DNA of 64,000 nt from Erinaceus europaeus (Eukaryota > Chordata > Mammalia > Eulipotyphla > Erinaceidae). The stretch is from the NCBI RefSeq assembly GCF_950295315.1, contig NC_080175.1, positions 88,436,161 through 88,500,160 on the forward strand, written 5' to 3'. Below the pieces are notes generated by a model, which was not told where the DNA came from, ran no database searches, and saw only the letters and a program-made list of their open reading frames with translations. Each line of letters opens with the position of its first letter. Position 1 is the first letter of the stretch. This document shows positions 42,230 through 53,133 of this stretch, in pieces. Made by a program: the position numbers and the translations under genes.

Positions 42230-42440
42230 TTCCTTTGCTTCCTCCTTTCTTGTGGGACTCAGTTTAGTCGTTCTTGTAATATGGGGTTGATTGTGGCAAA
42301 TTCCTCTAGTTTTTGAATATTTGAGAAAACCTTATTTCTCCCTCATATTTCAAGGACAATTTTGCAGGATATAAAATGTGTGGCTGGAATTCCCTCTCCT
42401 TTAGAACTTTGAATATGTGCCTTCATTTAGCTTAAAGTAC
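42230..42440 (-). pseudogene. Old L1 ORF1 C-terminal fragment
   Basis: The plus strand reads TTGTGGGACTCAGTTTAG, ATTTTGCAGGATATAAAATG and AGAACTTTGAATATG. This is the typical antisense of the L1 ORF1 C-terminal domain from an old L1 family. Confidence 0.6.
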
Positions 42441-43207
42441 AAGGGAAACATCTATTACACATATTCATTATTCCTTACATAAAATACCTATTGAAAATTA
42501 AAAATTATATTTGTGCAAACAGTCAAAATTATTGTTAAACAGGATTCATTAATACATGGAGATTCCTGATTTGAGATTTCTTTTTTATTCTTGAAATGAC
42601 TTATAGAAAAGGAAGCTTAGTTAATAGAAACAGATGGCATAAATTTTTATTTTTCCATCCACTATCATTTTTTTGTTTTTCTTTTCTTTTTACAAGAGCA
42701 CTTAACAACTCCGGCTTATGGTGGTAATGGGGACTTCAGAGCCTCTGGCATGAGGATTTTTTTACATAAGCATTTCTGCTATCTACCCTCAGGTGTTTTT
42801 GTTGTTGTTGTTGTTGTTTGTTTCTTTAACAAACTACTTGAAATACAGTTGTCTCTTTTCATGTGGTCACTGCATCACCCAGTTTTAGAAACTTGCAGAC
42901 ACACACACCCACACAACTTTTCTCTATACTGTCTGACTTGGCTAGCTTGTCTTCTGCCCTCTTTATGTTGTGCTCTTTTCCCCTCTATCTAGAGAAACAA
43001 GGTCAAGGCATGTTTTCTTATGCTTATTCATTAACAGCTCTGCGGGTGATGCTCCTAGAGAGGTGTGATGTGTTGTGTGATGTTCTCACACAAACTATGT
43101 TAATTTTTGATAAGCGATGATGAGTTTTAATTGTGTTTAGGTAACTGGAGGTTTGTTAAATAGGTCTCACTTTGAAATGATAAACTGAAGTGATAAATTT
43201 TAAAACT
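42441..43207. other. AT-rich DNA with SINE relic
   Basis: An inverted third-type SINE relic is likely at 42,690-42,790 (GGCTTATGGTGGTAATGGGGAC; ATGAGGATTTTTTTACATAA). A (GTT)n tract is at 42,797-42,820. The rest is unrecognised. Confidence 0.5.
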
Positions 43208-43220
43208 AAGGAACCCCTCA
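43208..43220. repeat. L1 target duplication, left copy
   Basis: AAGGAACCCCTCA; the identical copy is at 50,271-50,283. Confidence 0.93.
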
Positions 43221-43837
43221 GAGATCGCTTTCTCTCCTCTCCTCTCCTCTCCCGGATCAACTAGGAATACCAAAGGAGACCACCTGGACCGAAACAAGAC
43301 AGGACTAGAATGACCACAGAAACCCAGTAAATCACCCGTGAGTACAAACACGCGTGGCTGGTGACAGAGAGGAGAGAGGGGCCTAAGGAGAGATTAAGTG
43401 ACTGCTAACAGTTCGACAGTTTGGCAGTGGAGACACCACCTCCAATCTGCTCCACCAACAAGGGGACAGCTGAAGGGAGGAAAGGACTCCCCAAAGACTC
43501 ACCAAGTACAACTCTGAGTCTCCATTGCTACTACCCTCATAATCTGGAGCAGCAACAGGGAGGGACACCAGGGCACAGAGATCTAACCGGGAAACTCAGG
43601 AGAAGACCTATACCTCGGTGGCATAGCTGAAGGGCTGTGAAAGTCTCTTTGCATAACCACTGGATTATCTCTGCCACACCCTGCTTTATCTCTTGGTCAG
43701 GAGTCATTGATTAAGCCAAGAAGCCTATTGATAGTTTAAAAGCCCTCAGGCTACCATAGCCTACAGGGGAAAAAAAAAAGGCTTTTACACCACTGAACTC
43801 CAACTCAGGGATTGAAAAAACTGTTAACTTATATAAA
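43221..43837 (+). promoter_or_regulatory. L1-B 5' UTR with internal promoter region
   Basis: 617 bp starting GAGATCGC and containing a (CTCTC)n run at 43,232-43,252. Not recognisably related to the 5' UTR of the L1 at 53-63 kb. It would be expected to contain the L1 internal promoter; no specific factor site was identified. Confidence 0.65.
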
Positions 43838-44812
43838 ATGGTTAAAACAACAAGAAAAAATAATGGAGACTCAAACCAGGACAAGAGTCCAGCTAAAAGT
43901 CCTCCAGAGGGCGAAGCACAAAACAACGAGTTCAACATCCAAACATTAGCTAAGGAAATAATAACAGGAGTGAGTAAAGAATTTGAAAAAATTGTAATCA
44001 GAACTACAGGAACAACAAATGAGAATATGGAAGAAAATTCTAATAATCGCATGGTTATTAGAGAGCTGAAAGCTGAAATTGCTGAGCTAAGAAGGCAACT
44101 AGCTGAACAAGCTAAAACAGTATCAGACCAGGGCAACAAAATAGATGAACTCCAGAAAGCAGTAGAGGGCAGAGAGAATAGAATCAATGAGGCTGAAGAC
44201 AGAATTAGCAAGATTGAGGATGAATTAGAGACAACTAAAAAAGAAGTAAGAGATCTCAAAAAGAGATTAAGAGATGCTGAAAACAACAACAGAGTCCTAT
44301 GGGATGACTTCAAAAGAAACAATATACGCATTATTGGCTTACCAGAGGAAGAAAGAGAAGGGGAGGAAGAAAGCATTCTCCAGGCCATAATAGCTGAAAA
44401 TTTCTCTAGTCTAGACAACACGAAAGACATAAAGATTCAAGAAGCCCAGAGGGTCCCAAACAGAATTAACCCAGACCTAAAGACACCAAGACATGTCATA
44501 CTTAGATTGGAAAGGAATAAGGATAAAGAAAGGATCCTCAAGGCTGCAAGAGAAAAACAAAGAGTCACCTACAAAGGAAAACCCATAAGATTAGCAGCAG
44601 ACTTCTCCATACAAACACTACAGGCCAGAAGAGAATGGCAAGATATCTATCGAGTGCTCAATGAGAAAGGCTTTCAGCCAAGAATACTGTATCCTGCTAG
44701 ATTGTCATTCAGACTAGATGGAAGCATCAAAACCTTCTCAGACAAGCAACAGTTGAAGGAAGCAACCATCACCAAGCCTGCCCTGAAAGAAGTTCTGAAA
44801 GGTCTCCTATAA
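43838..44812 (+). CDS. ORF1: L1 ORF1p RNA-binding chaperone, intact
   Basis: Encodes 324 residues with no break. ORF1p trimerises and coats L1 RNA in the retrotransposition particle. The N-terminus is polar and basic. A long heptad-rich coiled coil runs from about 70 to 155 (ELKAEIAELRRQL; EDELETTKKEVRDLKKRL). The RRM follows (RNNIRIIGLPEEE near 163-175), then the C-terminal domain with ARREWQDIY and ILYPARLSF. Length is close to the usual mammalian ORF1p (about 340). The ATG at 43,838 is the first in frame. ORF2 begins 56 nt downstream on the same bicistronic RNA. Confidence 0.93.
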   Translation: MVKTTRKNNGDSNQDKSPAKSPPEGEAQNNEFNIQTLAKEIITGVSKEFEKIVIRTTGTTNENMEENSNNRMVIRELKAEIAELRRQLAEQAKTVSDQGNKIDELQKAVEGRENRINEAEDRISKIEDELETTKKEVRDLKKRLRDAENNNRVLWDDFKRNNIRIIGLPEEEREGEEESILQAIIAENFSSLDNTKDIKIQEAQRVPNRINPDLKTPRHVILRLERNKDKERILKAAREKQRVTYKGKPIRLAADFSIQTLQARREWQDIYRVLNEKGFQPRILYPARLSFRLDGSIKTFSDKQQLKEATITKPALKEVLKGLL

Positions 44813-44868
44813 ACAACCAGACCACCACAAATAGGACATATATCAAAACACTCTAAAACTCTACAAGA

Positions 44869-47800
44869 ATGGCGTTAAAATATCTTCAATCTTTGATATC
44901 AATAAATGTCAATGGCCTGAATTCACCTATTAAAAGACACAGAGTAGGAAGATGGATCAGAAAACACAACCCAACAATATGTTGTCTACAGGAAACTCGC
45001 CTAACGCAACAAGACAAACACAGACTTAAAGTGAAAGGATGGAAAACTATCATTCAAGCCAATAGCCCACAAAAAAGGGCAGGAACAGCTATTCTCATAT
45101 CTGACATGATAGACTTTAAAATAGATAAGATTAAAAAAGATAGGAATGGACACTACTTAATGCTCAGAGGATCAGTCAATCAAGAGGACTTAACAATTAT
45201 TAATATCTATGCACCCAATGAGAAGCCATCTAAATACATCAAACTTCTACTGAAAGAGCTACAGCAATATATTAACAGTAACACAATCATAGTAGGGGAC
45301 TTCAACACCCCACTATCTCAACTTGACAGATCATCCAGGAAGAAAATCAGTAAAGACATAAGGGAGCTAAATGAAGAGATAGATAAACTAGAACTATTGG
45401 ACATTTTCAGAGTCATTCATCCCAAGAAACTGGAATACACATTTTACTCAAATCCACATGGATCATTCTCAAGGATAGACCATATGTTAGGCCACAAAGA
45501 CAGCATCAGCCTATTCAAGAGCACTGAAATCATCCCAAGCATCTTCTCAGACCACAGTGGAATTAAACTAACACTTAACAATCAACAAAAGATTAGTAAC
45601 AGTGCCAAAATGTGGAAGCTCAACAGTACACTTCTTAAAAACTTCTGGGTCAAAGAGGAAATCAAGGAAGAAATCAAAATGTTTCGAGAGTTCAATGAAA
45701 ATGAAGACACAAGCTATCAAAATATTTGGGACACAGCTAAAGCAGTCCTAAGAGGGAAGTTCATAGCTATACAAGCACACATTAGGAAACAAGAAAAGGC
45801 ACAAATAAACAGCCTGATTGCACATCTTAAAGACCTAGAAGAAGAACAACAAAGGAACCCTAAAGCAACCAGAAGGACAGAAATTACTAAAGTTAGGGCA
45901 GAAATAAATAACATTGAGAATAGGAAAACCATACAAAAGATCAATGAAAGTAAATGTTGGTTCTTCGAAAGAGTAAACAAAATCGACAAACCTTTAGCCA
46001 GACTCACAAAACAAAAAAGGGAGAAGACCCAAATAAATCGGATAGTAAATGAAAGAGGAGATATCACAACAGACACTGCAGAAATTCAACATATCATGCG
46101 AGGCTTCTATGAACAACTATATGCCACCAAGCTAGAGAACCTGGAAGAAATGAATGATTTCCTAGATACCTACCAACTTCCAAAACTAAGTAAAGAGGAA
46201 GTGGATAACATGAACAGGCCCATCACAGCTAATGAAATTGAAACAGTTATCAAAAATCTTCCCAAAAATAAAAGTCCTGGACCAGATGGTTTTACAAATG
46301 AATTCTACAAAACTTTCAAAGAAGAACTAATACTTCTACTTTTAAAAGTCTTCCAGAAGATTGAAGACACTGGAATACTCCCTGCCAGCTTCTATGAAGC
46401 CAACATCACCCTGATACCAAAAGCAGACAGGGACACAACCAAAAAAGAAAACTACAGACCAATATCTCTGATGAACATAGATGCGAAAATATTGAACAAA
46501 ATTCTAGCCAACCGGATACGGCAGTATATCAAAAAGATTGTTCATCATGACCAAGTGGGGTTTATCCCAGGCATGCAAGGTTGGTTTAATATACGTAAAT
46601 CAATCAATGTGATCCACCACATCAACAAAAGCAAGACCAAAAACCACATGGTCATATCAATAGATGCAGAGAAAGCCTTTGACAAAATACAACATCCCTT
46701 TATGATCAAAACACTACAAAAAATAGGAATAGATGGAAAATTCCTGAAGATAGTGGAGTCTATATATATAGCAAACCTACAGCCAACATCATACTCAATG
46801 GTGAAAAACTGGAAGCATTTCCCCTCAGATCAGGTACTAGACAGGGCTGCCCACTATCACCATTAATATTCAACATAGTGTTGGAAGTTCTTGCCATAGC
46901 AATCAGGCAGGAGCAAGGAATTAAAGGAATACAGATTGGAAGAGAAGAAGTCAAACTCTCCTTATTTGCAGATGACATGATAATATACATGGAAAAACCT
47001 AAGGAATCTAGCAAGAAGCTTTTGGAAATCATCAGGCAATACAGTAATGTGTCAGGCTATAAAATTAACATTCAAAAGTCAGTGGCATTCCTCTATGCAA
47101 ACACTAAGTTAGAAGAAATTGAAATCCAGAAATCAGTTCCTTTTTCTATAGCAACAAAAACAATAAAATATCTAGGAATAAACCTAACCAAAGAAGTGAA
47201 AGACTTGTATACTGAAAATTATGAGTCACTACTCAAAGAAATTGAAAAAGACACAAAGAAGTGGAAAGATATTCCATGCTCATGGGTTGGAAGAATTAAC
47301 ATCATCAAAATGAATATATTACCCAGAGCCATCTACAAATTTAATGCTATCCCCATCAAGATCCCAAGCACATTTTTAAGGAGAATAGAACAAATGCTAC
47401 AAATGTTTATCTGGAACCAGAAAAGACCTAGAATTGCCAAAACAATCTTGAGAAAAAAGAACAGAACCGGAGGCATCACACTGCCAGATCTCAAACTATA
47501 TTATAGGGCCATTGTCATCAAAACTGCTTGGTACTGGAACATGAACAGACACACTGACCAGTGGAATAGAATTGAGAGCCCAGAAATGAAGTCCCACACC
47601 TATGGACATCTAATCTTTGACAAAGGGGCCCAGACTATTACATGGGGAAAGCAGAGTCTCTTCAACAAATGGTGTTGGAAACAATGGGTTGAAACATGCA
47701 GAAGAATGAAGCTGAATCACTGTATTTCACCAAATACAAAAGTAAATTCCAAGTGGATCAAGGACTTGGATGTTAGACCAGAAACTATCAGATACTTAGA

Positions 47801-48695
47801 GGAAAATATTGGAAAAACTTTTTTCCGCATAAATTTTAAAGACATTTTCAATGAAATGAATCCAATTACAAGGAAGACTAAGGCAAGTATAAACCTATGG
47901 GACTACATCAAATTAAAAAGCTTCTTCACAGCAAAAGAAACCACTACCCAAATCAAGAGACCCCTCACAGAATGGGAGAAGATCTTTACATGCCATACAT
48001 CAGATAAGAGTTTAATAACCAACATATATAAAGAGCTTACCAGACTCAACAACAAGACAACAAATAACCCCATCCAAAAATGGGGGGAGGAATTGGACAG
48101 AATATTCACCACAGAAGAGATCCAAAAGGCCGAGAAACACATGAAAAAATGCTCCAAGTCTCTGATTGTCAGAGAAATGCAAATCAAGACAACAATGAGA
48201 TATCACTTCACTCCTGTGAGAATGTCACACATCAGAAAAGGTAACAGCAGCAAATGCTGGAGAGGGTGTGGGGTCAAAGGAACCCTCCTGCACTGCTGGT
48301 GGGAATGTCAATTGGTCCAACCTCTGTGAAGAACAGTCTGGAGAACTCTCAGAAGGCTAGAAATGGACCTACCCTATGACCCTGCAATTCCCCTCCTGGG
48401 GATATATCCTAAGGAACCCAACACATCCATCCAAAAAGATCTGTGTACACATATGTTCTTGGCAGCACAATTTGTAATAGCCAAAACCTGGAAGCAACCC
48501 AGGTGTCCAACAACAGATGAGTGGCTGAGCAAGTTGTGGTATATATACACAATGGAATACTACTCATCTGTAAAAAATGGTGACTTCACCGTTTTCAGCC
48601 GATCTTGGATGGACCTTGAAAAAATCATGTTGAGTGAAATAAGTCAGAAACAGAAAGATGAATATGGGATGATCTCACTCTCAGGCCGAAGTTGA
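44869..48695 (+). pseudogene. ORF2: L1 ORF2 (endonuclease, reverse transcriptase), two lesions
   Basis: ORF2p nicks target DNA and reverse-transcribes L1 RNA. The endonuclease shows [26 protein letters not shown] and SDHSGI, so its catalytic set looks intact. The RT carries [15 protein letters not shown] and FADDMIIY, and the Cys motif CX3CX7HX4C is present near the end. Lesion 1 is an extra TA in a short TA run at about 46,763-46,772 (the nested L1 at 59,230 has one unit fewer), which shifts the frame so translation would end at 46,866. Lesion 2 is a TGA at 48,327-48,329, in the position where related L1s have Trp; beyond it the frame is open to 48,695. Without lesions the frame would be about 1,275 codons, the family norm. 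This copy is not expected to mobilise itself. Confidence 0.93.
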
Positions 48696-49451
48696 AAAAC
48701 AAGATTAGAAAAGAAAACACAAGTCAAACCTGAAATGGAATTGGAGTATTACACCAAAGTAAAAGACTCTGGGGTGGGAGGGTGGGTGGGGAGAATACAG
48801 GTCCATGAAAAATGATGAATGAAATAGTGGGGTGGTATTGCTAAATGGGAATCTGGGGAATGTTATGCATGTAAAAAAAAAAAAAAAAAGAAGTAGAAAC
48901 GCAAAGCAGAAATTGACTGAGTTTGGAGTATGGCACCAAAGTAAGAAAGCAGAAGTATACTAGAGTTTGCAGTGAGTACCTCCCTAATACTTCCTCTCCA
49001 CTTTTCCAAGCTTTGGGTCCATGATTGCTCAACAATTTGTTTGGCTTTGTATGTTAACTCTCTTTTCAGTCACCAGGTTCCAGGTGTCATCAGGATGCCG
49101 GCCAGACTTCCCTGGATTGAAGACACCACCAATGTGTCCTGGAGCTCAGCTTCCCCAGAGACCCATCCTACTAGGGAAAGAGAGAGGCAGACTGGGAGTA
49201 TGGACCGACCAGTCAACGCCCATGTTCAGCGAGGAAGCAATTACAGAAGCCAGACCTTCTGCCTTCTGCAACCCTCAATGACCCTGGGTCCATGCTCCCA
49301 GAGGGATAGAGAATGGGAAAGCTATCGGGGGAGGGGGTGGGATATGGAGATTGGGCGGTGGGAATTGTGTGGAGTTGTACCCCTCCTACCCTATGGTTTT
49401 GTTAATTAATCCTTTCTTTAATAAAAAAAAATTAAAAAAAAAAAAAAAAAA
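48618..49451 (+). repeat. L1 tail copy 1 (composite)
   Basis: Contains the last ORF2 codons, a type B 3' UTR ending in an A17 tract (48,871-48,887), about 55 bp of a second type B 3' UTR start (CAAAGCAGAAATTGACTGAG), and from about 48,943 the type A terminal module with its own A-rich tail. It is repeated at 49,452. Confidence 0.88.
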
Positions 49452-50270
49452 GAAAAAATCATGTTGAGTGAAATAAGTCAGAAACAGAAGGATGAATATG
49501 GGATGATCTCACTCTCAGGCCGAAGTTGAAAAACAAGATTAGAAAAGAAAACACAAGTCGAACCTGAAATGGAATTGGAGTATTACACCAAAGTAAAAGA
49601 CTATGGGGTGGGTGGGTGGGTGGGGAGAATACAGGTCCATGAAAAATTATGAATGAAATAGTGGGGGTTGTATTGCTAAATGGGAATCTGGGGAATGTTA
49701 TGCATGTAAAAAACAAAAGAAGTAGAAACGCAAAGCAGAAATTTACTGAGTTTGGAGTATGGCACCAAAGTAAGAAAGCAGAAGTATACTAGAGTTTGCA
49801 GTGAGTACCTCCCTAATACTTCCTCTCCACTTTTCCAAGCTTTGGGTCCATGATTGCTCAACAATTTGTTTGGCTTTGTATGTTAACTCTCTTTTCAGTC
49901 ACCAGGTTCCAGGTGTCATCAGGATGCCGGCCAGACTTCCCTGGATTGAAGAAACCACCCATGTGTCCTGGAGCTCAGCTTCCCCAGAGACCCATCCTAC
50001 TAGGGAAAGAGAGAGGCAGACTGGGAGTATGGACCGACCAGTCAACGCCCATGTTCAGCGAGGAGGCAATTACAGAAGCCAGACCTTCTACCTTCTGCAA
50101 CCCTCAATGACCCTGGGTCCATGCTCCCAGAGGGATAGAGAATGGGAAAGATATCGGGGGAGGGGGTGGGATATGGAGATTGGGCGGTGGGAATTGTGTG
50201 GAGTTGTACCCCTCCTACCCTATGGTTTTGTTAATTAATCCTTTCTTAAATAAAAAATAAATAAAAAAAA
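49452..50270 (+). repeat. L1 tail copy 2 (tandem)
   Basis: Second copy of the composite tail, starting at GAAAAAATCATG, a word also present at 48,618-48,629 and continuous with the preceding poly(A). It differs from copy 1 at roughly 13 substitutions plus A-tract length changes. Confidence 0.88.
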
Positions 50271-50283
50271 AAGGAACCCCTCA
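50271..50283. repeat. L1 target duplication, right copy
   Basis: AAGGAACCCCTCA, identical to 43,208-43,220. Confidence 0.93.
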
Positions 50284-50816
50284 ACTTCATGTGTTTTATT
50301 TTCACGTGTTACGTTCTAAAACTATTTAAACTGTATTAAAACTAGTAGGTTGATCATGTGTTAATATAATTTTGTAAATATGACGCTCTGAATATGTAAT
50401 TTTTCTTTTAAGGGGATAATGTTGATACACACAATGTATGAATGAGTTACCTTTATGAGCTATGTATCTCAAACATTTTATCAGTAAAATGTATCACAAA
50501 TGTTGTACAAAAACTATTATATATATATATTAAATATGTAATATTAGTTTTTGTCTTGAGAGCTCAACATTTAGCAGAGTCTCAGGAGAGATGGAGAAAG
50601 AGGGAATATACATATATGTAATATTGTCCATGTTATTTAGTTAATATGTCACAGACTTTGGATTTAATTTTGGCATCCTGACTCCTAACCATTAGTCTAT
50701 CAATAGTAGCAGCGCTTTGGAAATTATGGACTTTACATAGTTATCATTACCATATAAATAAACATACTTTTCTTCTTTCAATTTAATAAGTATTTTAATT
50801 TTGTTTTTACATAATT
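50284..50816. other. Unique AT-rich DNA
   Basis: A short (TA)n at 50,518-50,532; nothing else recognised. Confidence 0.45.
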
Positions 50817-51023
50817 CTTTTTTAAAATACATTTTTATTAATTTATAATTGGATAGACAAACAGAAATTGAGCCTGGAGAGGGAAGAGAGACAGAGAGAC
50901 ATCTGCAGTCCTGCTTCACCACTCATGAAGCCTTCCCCCTGCAGATGGGGACCGGGGGCTTGAACCTGGTTCCTTGTGCACTGCAGTGTGTGCCCTTAAT
51001 CAGGTGTGCCACCGCCTGGCCCC
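50817..51023 (-). mobile_element. tRNA-derived SINE (type 2)
   Basis: Inverted head GTGTGCCACCGCCTGGCCCC, CCCCCTGCAGATGGGGACC block, GA-rich body and T-rich tail complement on the left. Confidence 0.9.
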
Positions 51024-51539
51024 TACACAATTTTTTTACTTTAAAATTCTTAGTGACTGTTTTTACTGCTTTTACAGTATTGTTATAATTCTTTTGTTTC
51101 AGTCACTAACTTAATCCTGTTTTTGCAGGTAGATTATGAACAATACAACACTTCTGTTTCTTCAAACCTCTTGCTGTAGTTTTCTTCGTCACACTTATTG
51201 GAACAAGAGAATGGTAAAACAAAAAAAAAAAAGCGTGAATCTCTTTAAGATAAAACGATGTCTCTTCATTTCTCTCACACTCTATCATAATTTCCCCTCT
51301 AGGAAATTTATGTGTCTATTACTATGAAATTCTTGTTTTCATCTTCAGTATAGTATTGTGATTTGAAATGGCTCAAGAACAACATTTAACAGAATCAAGA
51401 AAAAAATCCATTAGTAGCTCCTCTCTGCAACGGGTCTAGCTTTGGAGCCTTAAATCTATGATGCTGGCTTTGACCGTTCTAGACTGTTATCTACCTTACG
51501 ATGCTTGTATTCTTTTTCATTATGACGTGCATGCGCATA
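51024..51539. other. Unique AT-rich DNA
   Basis: Nothing recognised. Confidence 0.4.
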
Positions 51540-51655
51540 GTCTATCAGGGGAGGGATGGGATACGGAGTTCTGGTGGTGGGAACTGTGTGGAGTTGTACC
51601 CCTCTTATCCTAGGGTTTTGTCAGCATTTCCTTTTCATAAAGAAAAGAAAAAAAA
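51540..51655 (+). mobile_element. L1 3'-terminal fragment
   Basis: Last ~110 bp of the terminal module (CTATCAGGGGAGGGATGGGA; GTTGTACCCCTCTTATCC) with an A-rich tail. Confidence 0.78.
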
Positions 51656-51789
51656 TGAGAATTTCAATAGGATATATAGTGACCTGTAAACCACCTTCAA
51701 ACCTCACTTCCTACCTAATGAATGACTTGTAAAAACTGTTTTTCAAACAGTAATATTTATCCTATACTGACACTTAAAATATTTCCTCT

Positions 51790-51995
51790 GGGGCTGGGTG
51801 GTGGCAACCTTAGAGTGCACCATGGGCAAAGACCTGGGTTCAGGCCTCTAGTGCCCACCTATATGTGTGCAAGGGAAGCTTCAGAAGCAGTGAACCAGTA
51901 TTGCAGCTGAGTTTCTCTCTCTTGTCTCCTTCTACTTCCCCCTTCTCTTTCAAATCCACTCTGTCTTTATCCCAAATAAATAAATAAAGCACATT
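51790..51995 (+). mobile_element. tRNA-derived SINE (type 2)
   Basis: Head GGGGCTGGGTGGTGGCAACC, B-box-like GGTTCAGGCC, CT-rich body and CAAATAAATAAATAAAG tail. Confidence 0.85.
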
Positions 51996-52682
51996 TTAAA
52001 AGTATTTCTTTCATTCCCAAACTAAGCTAAGGTATTGTTTTGTACTTGTTGTCTTCAAATAATTATATAGTATGATCAGGAAACAACTCCGTTTTATTTC
52101 AACCAAGATCCTTGTGCTATCACACCTTCGTAAACATTGACTGCAAATTTCCAAATAGTAATGGTAACATTTGATTGTTTAAAACACTTTTGTTTCTGTT
52201 AGTATGACCTAACAAATATTAGGGTTTACATACTATTTCATTGCTTTATTCACATGAATAACGTACAAATAAACTTAAAGAAATGGGAAGGAGGTCAGGA
52301 ATAAACAAGGTAATAAGGGGCCCACTGATAGTATTGGGTAGGTTGACAAAAGACAAATGCAATAGGCATGCTTGTGAGGCTCTTTGGGGTACTGGGAGTC
52401 AAATCGTTGAATGTATAGGATATGTAAAGAATCTAAAGGGGCTACTTTCTGATTTCAGTGCCCATGGAATTAATTTGATTTCAAGTGAAAAGAAACTGAC
52501 TGAATATATTAGAAGTGGGGCATAAGGTACTATCATATTGTTGCTCTTGGAAAATATAGGGAGAGATGGCAAAGAACTCAAGTGCTCAGAGACAGTATAA
52601 TTCAAGTAATATCATCTTCTTAGAAGGTATGTTTGCAAATGACAGCCTCTTGATATGCTGACTTGAGTTTCTTTTTCAGAAC
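51996..52682. other. Unique DNA
   Basis: Nothing recognised. An 80-codon plus-strand frame (52,283-52,525) has no motif. Confidence 0.4.
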
Positions 52683-52770
52683 GAACATGATGGTGGGAAC
52701 AGTGTAGAATTATATCACTGTTGTCTCATAATTTTGTAAATCAATATTAAATTACTAACAAAAAAAGAAG
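52683..52770 (+). mobile_element. Old L1 3'-terminal fragment
   Basis: TGGTGGGAACAGTGTAGAATTATATC and AATCAATATTAAATTACTAAC match the end of the older L1 module at 28,080-28,150. Confidence 0.6.
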
Positions 52771-52860
52771 AGAAAAAGGCATGAGATATTGTACCTGTGT
52801 ATCAACAGGTATACTGTAAAGCCCTGCCAATAAGGAAGGGAATGCAAAAAATGAAAAACT

Positions 52861-53061
52861 GGGCTAAGAGGTGTAGCACCTGGTCCAACACACGTTATAA
52901 TGTGCAAGGACCTGGGTTCAAGCCCCCAGTAATCATCACGCAGGGGTAAATTTCTGTGAGTGGTGAAGCAGTGCTGCAGGTGTCTCTATTTCTTTCTCCT
53001 TCTCTATTTCCCCCTACCCTCTCAATTTCTGGCTGCTTAAATAAAGATAATTAAAAAAAAA
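52861..53061 (+). mobile_element. tRNA-derived SINE (type 2)
   Basis: Decayed head (GGGCTAAGAGGTGTAGCACC), B-box-like GGTTCAAGCCCC, CT-rich body and AAATAAAGATAATT tail. Confidence 0.85.
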
Positions 53062-53120
53062 TGAAAAGGCACATTTCTTGACCTATTTTAATAATGTATA
53101 CCTATCTTTGTTCTTGGTAA

Positions 53121-53133
53121 CTCAATTGTATTT
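53121..53133. repeat. L1 target duplication, left copy
   Basis: CTCAATTGTATTT; the identical copy at 63,125-63,137 closes a full-length L1. Confidence 0.9.

Larger units (their letters stand above)
43221..50270 (+). mobile_element. Near-intact full-length L1 (subfamily B) with duplicated tail
   Basis: A plus-strand LINE-1 of 7,050 bp flanked by a perfect 13-bp target duplication. Order: 5' UTR (43,221-43,837), ORF1 (43,838-44,812), 56-nt spacer, ORF2 (44,869-48,695, two lesions), 3' UTR and two successive copies of a composite tail (48,618-49,451 and 49,452-50,270). Because both tails lie within one target duplication, the whole arrangement was made in one insertion or altered afterwards in place. 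Confidence 0.94.

Noticed and set aside
43711..44430. 239-codon antisense frame over L1 ORF1
   Set aside because: It is the Ser/Leu-rich complement of a Lys/Glu-rich coiled coil, a known kind of shadow frame.
48972..49409. A 145-codon frame that recurs in sense orientation in the L1 terminal module (also 6,261-6,698, 49,801-50,238 and within 12,463-13,038)
   Set aside because: It looks like a possible L1 ORF3, but it has no ATG at its start (GTG), and between the 6.2 and 48.9 kb copies I count by eye about 18 amino-acid changes against 8-9 silent ones, close to neutral expectation. The frame is probably open only because the copies are young.
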